Shown one piece after another: positions 26,024 to 32,617 of a stretch of 34,773 bases of DNA (its first letter is position 1; each line of letters begins with the position of its first letter). Both the position numbers and the translations under genes were made by a program. Below the pieces are notes generated by a model. It was not told where the DNA came from, ran no database searches, and saw nothing but the letters and a program-made list of their open reading frames with translations. The stretch is from Sulfurospirillum sp. UBA1314 (lineage in GTDB: Bacteria > Campylobacterota > Campylobacteria > Campylobacterales > Sulfurospirillaceae): the NCBI GenBank assembly GCA_002307095.1, contig DBTO01000125.1, positions 1 through 34,773 on the forward strand. The letters are read 5' to 3'.

Positions 26024-28009
26024 TTATTTATGCGTTAAAACCCGTGTCGCATTGAGTACAGCGATGAGCGCAACGCCCACATCGCCAAAAACCGCTTCCC
26101 ACATCGTGGCAATTCCCATCGCTCCCATGATCAAAATAATCCCTTTAACCCCAAGTGCAAAGATGATGTTTTGCCACACGATAGCATGGGTTTTATGGGC
26201 GATTTTAAGCGCAGTGGCGACTTTGCTGATCTCATCGGTCATGATGACAATGTCGGCGGCTTCAATCGCCGCGTCTGAGCCAACTCCCCCCATTGCGATG
26301 CCGATGTCTGCGCGTGCAAGGACTGGTGCATCGTTGATGCCATCTCCCACAAAAACGGTTTTGCCTTTGCCGCTTTTGCGTGCCATAATCTCTTCAAGCT
26401 TTTCGACTTTTTGATGCGGTAAAAGTTCGGCTTCCACATGCGTGATGCCAAGTTCCTTAGCGACTTTTTCGGCGGCGGCTTTATTGTCGCCTGTGAGCAT
26501 CACGATATTTTTAATGCCAAGCGCTTTGAGCGCTAAAATGGCTTGTTTGCTATCCGTTTTGGGTGTATCGGCGATGATGAGGTAGCCTGCTAAAACGCCC
26601 TCAACCACGACATAAACGACGGTGTCGGGCGTATCGATTGTTTCATGGACAATGGTGTGCTCAAGGAGGAGTTTATCGTTGCCTGCTAGAACGGTCTTGC
26701 CCTCTATGGTCGCTTTGACGCCGTAGCCTGCGAGTTCCTCATAGTCGCTCACCACTGCTTCCAAAGGCTCTGTGTACGCGCGTTTGATGGAAAGGGCGAT
26801 GGGATGGCTTGAGTGCATCTCAGCCAGAGCCGCAAGCCGCAAGACATCCCCTTCACTGTTTCCGTGTAGTGCAGTGATGGAGGTTACGCTAAAAATGCCT
26901 TTGGTCAGTGTGCCAGTTTTATCCAAAACAACGGTATCGACGCCGTTGAGCGCTTCAAGAAAGTTGCCCCCTTTGACCAAAATACCGTTTTTAGACGCAC
27001 CACCGATGCCTCCAAAAAAGCTCAGCGGTATGGAAACGACCAATGCGCATGGGCATGAGACAACCAAGAAAACCAACGAGCGTCTAAACCAGTCACTTAA
27101 AAGGGCGTCTTGCATCAAAAGCGGTGGCACGAACGCGAGGAGGGCGGCTGATATGACGACAAGTGGCGTATAGTACTTGGCAAATGTGGTGATAAATTGC
27201 TCTGTTTTGGCTTTTTTAGCGCCTGCATTTTGCACAAGGTCTAAGATCTTAGAAACCGTGGACTCTGAGAAAAGTTTGGTCGTCTCTACGATAATCACAC
27301 CCGTTTTATTGATGGTTCCAGAGAGAATTTCACTGCCGACGGTGACCTCTTTAGGTAAGGATTCGCCTGTGAGTGCCGAGGTGTCCAGTGTGGAGCGACC
27401 CTCTAAAATAATGCCATCGAGTGGGATTTTCTCTCCCGGTCTGACGATGATGCAACTTCCTAGTGCAACATCACTTGGGTTTACTTTGTGCTCGCCCGTT
27501 TCGCTTTGCAGGTTTGCAAAATCGGGTCGGATGTCCATCAGTTTGGTGATGGATTTGCGTGAACGATCGACTGCTAAGTCTTGGAAAAACTCACCGATAC
27601 GGAAGAAAAGCATCACCGCGACGCCCTCAGGATACTCGCCGATACTAAACGCTCCAACGGTTGCAAGTCCCATCAAAAAGTTTTCATCAAACAGATGCCC
27701 TTTAAAAAGGTTGGTGACCGCCATGTAGAGGATTTCGCCACCGACAAGGAAAAAGCTGATCAGATAGGTCCAAAACATCAAAGGATTGCTCTCATCCATC
27801 ACAATAGCGGAGACAAAGAGCACCGCGCCGATGCAAAACGTGACAAAATGCCACGATTTAAACATCTCCATCACGCTAGAATCGCCTAAACCGTGATGGT
27901 GCTCATGCTCATGATGCGCATGGGCATCTGGCACAATGGGCTGGCATCTACTGCAACAACTCTCCGCTGTCGCGTCGCATGTTTGGGGTGCGGTCTCATG
28001 AAATTGCAT
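26024..28009 (-). CDS. cadA: Heavy-metal P1B-type ATPase (CadA/ZntA-like Zn/Cd/Pb exporter)
   Basis: The 661-residue pump has all P-type motifs: TGES in the actuator domain, the membrane metal site SCPCALV (Cys319-Pro-Cys321), the phosphorylated Asp363 in DKTGT, the SSHP motif and GDGINDAP. CPC with the late-helix VGVALIAVLNATRVL fits P1B-2 (Zn2+/Cd2+/Pb2+). The usual N-terminal HMA domain is absent; instead there is a short Cys- and His-rich tail (CDATAESCCSRC, then HAHHEHEHHHG). The ATG at 28009 is preferred over a TTG at 28015 because GAGGA lies 7 nt upstream. It overlaps the ArsR-family regulator gene by 14 nt, so the two form one operon. Confidence 0.93.
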   Translation of the reverse strand: MQFHETAPQTCDATAESCCSRCQPIVPDAHAHHEHEHHHGLGDSSVMEMFKSWHFVTFCIGAVLFVSAIVMDESNPLMFWTYLISFFLVGGEILYMAVTNLFKGHLFDENFLMGLATVGAFSIGEYPEGVAVMLFFRIGEFFQDLAVDRSRKSITKLMDIRPDFANLQSETGEHKVNPSDVALGSCIIVRPGEKIPLDGIILEGRSTLDTSALTGESLPKEVTVGSEILSGTINKTGVIIVETTKLFSESTVSKILDLVQNAGAKKAKTEQFITTFAKYYTPLVVISAALLAFVPPLLMQDALLSDWFRRSLVFLVVSCPCALVVSIPLSFFGGIGGASKNGILVKGGNFLEALNGVDTVVLDKTGTLTKGIFSVTSITALHGNSEGDVLRLAALAEMHSSHPIALSIKRAYTEPLEAVVSDYEELAGYGVKATIEGKTVLAGNDKLLLEHTIVHETIDTPDTVVYVVVEGVLAGYLIIADTPKTDSKQAILALKALGIKNIVMLTGDNKAAAEKVAKELGITHVEAELLPHQKVEKLEEIMARKSGKGKTVFVGDGINDAPVLARADIGIAMGGVGSDAAIEAADIVIMTDEISKVATALKIAHKTHAIVWQNIIFALGVKGIILIMGAMGIATMWEAVFGDVGVALIAVLNATRVLTHK

Positions 28010-28373
28010 ACTCAAATCCTCGTGGTTCTAAAATGTGTTCTAAGCCTTGGTTAAAAATGTTTTTGATGTGTTCGTCATCAAGTGAATAAAAGACGACTTT
28101 GCCCTCTTTACGGTGCTTGACAAGTCTTGCTTGACGAAGGACACGCAGTTGGTGCGAGATGGAAGAGGGCGTCATGTGCAAAAGTTCTGCGATGTCACAA
28201 ACACACATCTCTGCTTCAAAAAGCGCTGAGATAATCTTCACGCGCGTCGTGTCGCCAAAGACTTTAAAGAGCTCAGCGAGGTCATAAAGCTTCTCTTCTT
28301 GAGGCATCTTTTTTCTGACCATTTCGATGACATTTTCATGCACAACATCGCAACTGCAAAATTCATCGCTCAT
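27996..28373 (-). CDS. ArsR/SmtB-family metal-responsive repressor (CadC-like)
   Basis: The 125-residue winged-helix protein has the ArsR core LFKVFGDTTRVKIISALF, the conserved metal-site-like CVCDIAELL in helix 3 and the recognition helix TPSSISHQLRVLRQARLVKHRKEGK. An N-terminal CSC (MSDEFCSCDVV) adds to a CadC-type Cys site for Cd/Pb/Zn. Metal binding should release it from DNA and induce the pump gene that it overlaps. The start at 28373 has a near-perfect AAAGGAGG 5 nt upstream; a longer frame to 28424 would run through the operator. Confidence 0.93.
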   Translation of the reverse strand: MSDEFCSCDVVHENVIEMVRKKMPQEEKLYDLAELFKVFGDTTRVKIISALFEAEMCVCDIAELLHMTPSSISHQLRVLRQARLVKHRKEGKVVFYSLDDEHIKNIFNQGLEHILEPRGFEYAIS

Positions 28374-28406
28374 CGGTTCCTCCTTTAATTTGATATATAA
28401 ATGCGC

Positions 28407-28426
28407 ATATGAACAATTGCTCATAT
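28407..28426. promoter_or_regulatory. Likely ArsR-family operator
   Basis: A 20-bp dyad, ATATGAACAATTGCTCATAT, with 9 of 10 base pairs matched lies 34 nt upstream of the regulator start. Its ATATGA...TCATAT form matches the style of ArsR/SmtB-family operators, and it lies in AT-rich DNA where the promoter should be. Confidence 0.7.
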
Positions 28427-28704
28427 ATTAAAATAAGACACATTAGAAAAAGCTTAAAATGATAGGCATACTCAAAAAGTTTTACATGTAAAGAAAATGA
28501 GGAGATAAAAGTTTAATATTTATACTCTTTTATTTTATTCGCAGCGTAACGCTATTTTCATGCTATAAACTTTATGTAATATCTTTTTTCTGATTAAAGC
28601 ATTTGTGAAAATAGGTCATAAAAAGTGACTTATGATGTTTCAAGACTTCTTATTTCGCAGCTTATTAGCGTTTCTAATGAAAGAATTAAAAGGAAAAGAA
28701 TTTA
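28427..28704. other. Divergent intergenic region before the chemoreceptor
   Basis: With the operator this gap is about 330 nt. It contains a TTTACATGTAAA copy (28481-28492) and a probable extended -10 box for the chemoreceptor, TGCTATAAA (28561-28569), implying a leader of about 130 nt. A short open frame from 28632 overlaps the chemoreceptor start and shows no sign of coding. Confidence 0.45.
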
Positions 28705-30315
28705 ATGAGTATTTCAAAACAATTATTAGCAATGTTGCTCATTGCTATTTTAGGTCTCATAGGAGTCCTGAGTATTTCTATCCAAAAGATGGAAACGGTT
28801 TATCAAAAAACCAATACGTGCAATGTTGATGCGTTGCCAAGTGTTTTAATACTGAGTGATGCTCTGTTTAATGCGTCTATGATTCGAGTTTTGATTTGGC
28901 AGCATATTGCCCAAGATGATTTAAGTGTTATGCAAAAAATCGAAGATGATCTTGAAAAAAGAAAAATACTACTCAAAGAGGCTTTAAAAAAATACGAACC
29001 ATTCATCTCTGATGATACGGATAAAGAGTTTCTTCAAAAAGACCGAGTAGCTGTTAATGCGTACCTTCAACTTGTGGATAAAGCGATTGTTTTTTCAAGA
29101 GAAAATAAAAGAGTGGAATCGAGAGATATTCTTTTTAAAAATCCTACCATCATGGATGAGATGACGAACTCGTTTGTTCAACAGATGGAATACAATCGAC
29201 AACTTGCCGAGACCGATGCCAAAGAAGCTGTTTTAACAAAAAATAATGCGAGTTTACTTGTCATAGTATCTGCGGTGATGATTGCACTTGCTGTCATTCT
29301 CCTTGGAATTGCAATCCGAAACAACATTATGCACGGTGTTTCATTGATTCGTGATGGCATCGCAGGTTTTGTTCAAAACAAAGAGTTGAAATTTAGAATT
29401 AAGTATGGCAAGAAAAATGAGATAGAAGAGATCGTACAGAGTTTCAATAGCTTAGTCAGTACCTTAGAAGTGATTATTGATGATGTTAAACACTCATCCA
29501 GCGAAAATGCTTCCGTTTCGCATGAGCTAAGCACGACCAGCATGCAAATAGGTCGTAATGCAGAGCACAGTACGATCATTGTTAACAATACCATTGAAGA
29601 GATAATCTCCATTAAAAAGTTTGTTCAAGAAACAGCTCTTCTTTCAGAGTCTATGAAAAAAAGCATTGGCGTGGCTGGCGAGAAACTAGAGTCTGCAAAG
29701 AATGAAGTGGTGATGCTCAAAAATGAAGTTGAACTTGCCAGTGAAGCCGAAACAACGCTTGCAGGGCAGTTAGAACAGATGAGTAGAGATGCTGAACAAG
29801 TGAAGCAAATTCTAACTGTTATCTCCGATATTGCCGATCAAACAAACCTTCTAGCGCTTAATGCTGCCATAGAAGCGGCACGCGCTGGGGAGCATGGGCG
29901 TGGATTTGCTGTCGTGGCTGATGAAGTGCGAAAACTAGCAGAACGTACGCAAACCTCTTTGACGGAGATTAATGCAACGATTAATGTCATCGTCCAATCC
30001 ATCGTTAACTCTTCTGAGCAAATGAGTAAAAATGCTCAAAATATTAGACGTTTAGCATCTGTTTCAATCAATGTTGGAGAGACCATCACCCATACGACAT
30101 CCGTTATGCAAGAGAGTATAGAAGCTGTGACAATAAGCGCTAAGAACTCTAATAAAATTGTGAACGATACCGATAAAATCGTCAATCTTGTAACCAATAT
30201 CAACAGTATCACCAGTGAAAATGCCAGAAGTGTTGAAGAGATAGCAAGTGCAGCTGATCATCTCTCAAAACTCGCTGAAAATCTCAATCAAAAATTGGGG
30301 CAATTTAAATCGTAA
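28705..30315 (+). CDS. Methyl-accepting chemotaxis protein (four-helix-bundle-type sensor)
   Basis: The 536-residue inner-membrane receptor has TM1 (about 7-25), a helical periplasmic domain of about 150 residues of the four-helix-bundle kind, TM2 (about 186-207), a HAMP linker (about 208-262) and a coiled-coil signalling domain. The conserved hairpin tip reads DQTNLLALNAAIEAARAGEHG (about 377-398), followed by FAVVADEVRKLAERT. There is no C-terminal CheR-binding pentapeptide. The ligand is unknown. AAGGAAAAG precedes the ATG. It is transcribed alone and ends in a palindrome copy plus a long-stem terminator. Confidence 0.93.
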   Translation: MSISKQLLAMLLIAILGLIGVLSISIQKMETVYQKTNTCNVDALPSVLILSDALFNASMIRVLIWQHIAQDDLSVMQKIEDDLEKRKILLKEALKKYEPFISDDTDKEFLQKDRVAVNAYLQLVDKAIVFSRENKRVESRDILFKNPTIMDEMTNSFVQQMEYNRQLAETDAKEAVLTKNNASLLVIVSAVMIALAVILLGIAIRNNIMHGVSLIRDGIAGFVQNKELKFRIKYGKKNEIEEIVQSFNSLVSTLEVIIDDVKHSSSENASVSHELSTTSMQIGRNAEHSTIIVNNTIEEIISIKKFVQETALLSESMKKSIGVAGEKLESAKNEVVMLKNEVELASEAETTLAGQLEQMSRDAEQVKQILTVISDIADQTNLLALNAAIEAARAGEHGRGFAVVADEVRKLAERTQTSLTEINATINVIVQSIVNSSEQMSKNAQNIRRLASVSINVGETITHTTSVMQESIEAVTISAKNSNKIVNDTDKIVNLVTNINSITSENARSVEEIASAADHLSKLAENLNQKLGQFKS

Positions 30316-30357
30316 AATAGGGAGAAGTTTGAAAAATTTTTCTTTACATGTAAAGAA

Positions 30358-30413
30358 AGATAAGGGAAAAAGTTAAAAGTCAAGCTTTGCGCTCAACACT
30401 TTTTCCCTTATCT
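30358..30413. terminator. Bidirectional terminator between chemoreceptor and LysE genes
   Basis: Perfect 16-bp arms AGATAAGGGAAAAAGT (30358-30373) and ACTTTTTCCCTTATCT (30398-30413) surround a 24-nt loop. It lies between two convergent stop codons, immediately after the TTTACATGTAAA copy at 30343-30354. Confidence 0.75.
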
Positions 30414-30417
30414 CTGG

Positions 30418-31056
30418 TTAGGTATTGCGTCGTTGCTCAAGCGCAAGGCGAATGGCTAATGTGACTAATACCAAACCCATGAAATAACGTTGAATAGCGA
30501 GCCATGTTGGATTTTGAGAAAACCAAGAGGCGATACCTGCTGCTGAGAGTGTAATGAGAAGGTTAATTGAAAAGCTTATGGCAATTTGTATCAATCCAAG
30601 CATAATGCTCTGAGAAAAGAGGGAGCCGTACTGTGTTGAAATAAATTGTGGGAGAATGGCTAAGTAAAACACTGCAATTTTAGGATTAAGCACATTGGTA
30701 AGAAATCCCATCAAAAAGAGTTTGGAAGGTGGATCAAATGGAAGATTTTTCGCTTCAAAGGGTGAGCGAGCACCTGGTCGGACAGCTTGCCATGCCAACC
30801 AAAGTAAGTAGAGCGCACCCGCCCATTTAAGGATTTCATAGGCAAGAGGAATGGCAAGAAAGAGCGCCGTTAAGCCAATTGCTGCCGCAAACATATGGAT
30901 GAGAAAACCTGCAATCACGCCCACTAATGAGATGATACCTGCTTTGTACCCCTGAGCGATAGACCGCGAGATCAAATAAATCATATTTGGACCAGGTGTT
31001 AAAACCATCAGCAGCGCTGCTCCTGCGAATAAAGCCAATTCATTCAGTGGAATCAT
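30418..31056 (-). CDS. LysE-family amino-acid exporter
   Basis: The 212-residue membrane protein has the LysE/RhtB signature near the N-terminus (LTPGPNMIYLISRSIAQGYKAG) and about six predicted membrane helices, with the typical GFLTNVLNPKIAVFYLAILPQF in the middle. The family exports amino acids or related compounds; the substrate cannot be read from sequence. I set the start at 31056 (MIPLNELALFAG) because AAGGAG lies 7 nt upstream; a frame starting at 31095 lacks this. A probable -10 box TATACT (31101-31096, minus strand) fits a leader of about 33 nt. Confidence 0.9.
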   Translation of the reverse strand: MIPLNELALFAGAALLMVLTPGPNMIYLISRSIAQGYKAGIISLVGVIAGFLIHMFAAAIGLTALFLAIPLAYEILKWAGALYLLWLAWQAVRPGARSPFEAKNLPFDPPSKLFLMGFLTNVLNPKIAVFYLAILPQFISTQYGSLFSQSIMLGLIQIAISFSINLLITLSAAGIASWFSQNPTWLAIQRYFMGLVLVTLAIRLALEQRRNT

Positions 31057-31328
31057 ATATTTCTCCTTAAATATGTCCTTAGTGATTAACACCAAAGTAT
31101 AATTAGAATAATCTGAATGTTAATCTAAAATCGTTTGATAATCTTTACATGTAAAGATTACAGCCTACCTATCATCTTCAAAATCTCAACGTGTTGCATC
31201 ATTGTAATAGAATTATCACAATAGAACAATCCAAAAATTGCTCCGATAAAACTAAGTTGGCAATTTTTGGATTGAGTGAAAGAACATTTATGGCTAAACT
31301 GTCTTTCATCAACCCCAAAGGAGATCAG
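31057..31328. other. Intergenic region between lysE-like gene and glyA, with several dyads
   Basis: The 272 nt hold a perfect 22-bp palindrome around TTTACATGTAAA (31139-31160) and a 22-bp imperfect dyad (31201-31222; arms ATTGTAATA and TATCACAAT). They also hold a 15-bp perfect inverted repeat (31227-31241 and 31260-31274) with an 18-nt loop. The last two lie upstream of glyA and may be regulatory. An open frame runs through in phase with glyA but lacks a ribosome binding site. Confidence 0.6.
31227..31274 (+). promoter_or_regulatory. 15-bp stem-loop in the glyA leader
   Basis: CAATCCAAAAATTGC (31227-31241) pairs perfectly with 31260-31274 across an 18-nt loop. No T-run follows, so it is not a simple terminator. 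It ends 55 nt before the glyA ATG. Its role is unknown; it could be an mRNA structure or the remnant of a mobile element end. Confidence 0.5.
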
Positions 31329-32591
31329 ATGAGTTTTATCAACAATGATCGTTTAGCCACAGCCGATGACGCCGTTTTTAGGATTTTGCAAAATGAGTTT
31401 GAGAGGCAAGCTACGCATCTTGAGATGATCGCGAGTGAGAATTTTACCTCGCGTGCGGTTATGGAAGCAACAGGAAGTATTTTTACCAATAAATATGCTG
31501 AGGGTTACCCACAAAAGCGCTACTACAACGGTTGTGAATGTGCGGATGCGGTCGAGCAACTTGCTATTGACAGACTGTGTGAGATTTTTGGATGTACCTA
31601 TGCCAATGTGCAACCGCACTCAGGTAGCCAAGCCAATGGTGCGGTGTATGCGGCACTTTTGAATGCAAACGATAAAATATTGGGTATGGATTTGCAACAA
31701 GGTGGTCACTTAACGCACGGTGCAAAAGTGAGTTTCTCAGGTAAAAATTATCAATCGTTTAGCTATGGTGTCGATGCAAATGGCTATATTGATTATGCCA
31801 AGGTTTTGGAGATCGCGAAAATCGTCAAGCCTAAGATGATCGTTTGCGGTGCTTCGGCGTATGCGCGTGAGCTTGATTTTGCAGCATTTCGTGAGATTGC
31901 GGATGCGGTGGGAGCGATATTAGTGGCTGACATCGCGCACATTGCGGGTCTGGTTGCCGCAGGTGAGCACAGGAGCCCTTTTCCGCATGCGCATGTTGTC
32001 ACTTCAACGACGCACAAAACATTGCGCGGTCCTAGGGGTGGTGTGATTATGACAAACGATGAAGCGCTATCTAAAAAGATCAACGCGGCTATTTTCCCAG
32101 GCATCCAAGGCGGTCCTTTGTTGCACGTTATCGCGGCAAAAGCAGTGGCGTTTGGTGAAGTGTTAAAGCCGCAGTGGAAAGATTACGCCAAGCAAGTCAA
32201 ACGTAATGCCAGCGTTTTAGGCGAGGTCATGCTTGAGCGAGGCTTTGATTTGGTCAGTGGTGGAACCGATAACCATCTGATTTTGGTATCATTACTGAAC
32301 AAAGATTTTTCAGGCGAAGAGGCGAGCACCGCCTTGGAAAATGCAGGTATAACCGTGAATAAAAACAGTGTTCCTAACGATACGAGAAGTGCAAAGTTGA
32401 CCTCAGGTATCCGCATCGGATCTGCGGCATTAACGACGTTGGGGTTGAGAGAAAAAGAGTTTGAGTTGATCGCGCACCGCATTTGCGATGTGTTGAAAAA
32501 TATTCACGATTTAGCTTTACATGTAAAGATCAAAAAAGAGTTGGTTGCACTTTTGCAAAACTTCCGCGTGTATGAAAGTGCGACGTATTAA
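31329..32591 (+). CDS. glyA: Serine hydroxymethyltransferase
   Basis: The 420-residue cytosolic PLP enzyme converts serine and tetrahydrofolate to glycine and 5,10-methylene-tetrahydrofolate, feeding one-carbon metabolism. Family motifs run the full length: LEMIASENFTSRAVMEA, NKYAEGYPQKRYYNGCE, NVQPHSGSQANGAVY, VVTSTTHKTLRGPRGG (with the PLP lysine in THKT) and FPGIQGGPLLHVIAAKA. The ATG at 31329 has AAAGGAG 5 nt upstream and gives the usual family length; the frame stays open upstream without a usable start. A palindrome copy near the 3' end encodes LHVK. The next gene starts 26 nt downstream. Confidence 0.97.
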   Translation: MSFINNDRLATADDAVFRILQNEFERQATHLEMIASENFTSRAVMEATGSIFTNKYAEGYPQKRYYNGCECADAVEQLAIDRLCEIFGCTYANVQPHSGSQANGAVYAALLNANDKILGMDLQQGGHLTHGAKVSFSGKNYQSFSYGVDANGYIDYAKVLEIAKIVKPKMIVCGASAYARELDFAAFREIADAVGAILVADIAHIAGLVAAGEHRSPFPHAHVVTSTTHKTLRGPRGGVIMTNDEALSKKINAAIFPGIQGGPLLHVIAAKAVAFGEVLKPQWKDYAKQVKRNASVLGEVMLERGFDLVSGGTDNHLILVSLLNKDFSGEEASTALENAGITVNKNSVPNDTRSAKLTSGIRIGSAALTTLGLREKEFELIAHRICDVLKNIHDLALHVKIKKELVALLQNFRVYESATY

Positions 32592-32617
32592 ATGACAAAA
32601 TGACGAAGGAGGGCGCG

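Noticed and set aside
27177..27728. Plus-strand open frames opposite the metal ATPase (also 26772-27173)
   Set aside because: They are antisense to a fully conserved P-type ATPase and have no promoter or ribosome binding site.
28632..28829. Small gene before the chemoreceptor
   Set aside because: It overlaps the chemoreceptor start in another frame and has no independent coding evidence.
31191..31328. N-terminal extension of GlyA
   Set aside because: The in-frame region has no ribosome binding site, contains dyads, and would exceed the family length; AAAGGAG before 31329 fixes the start.
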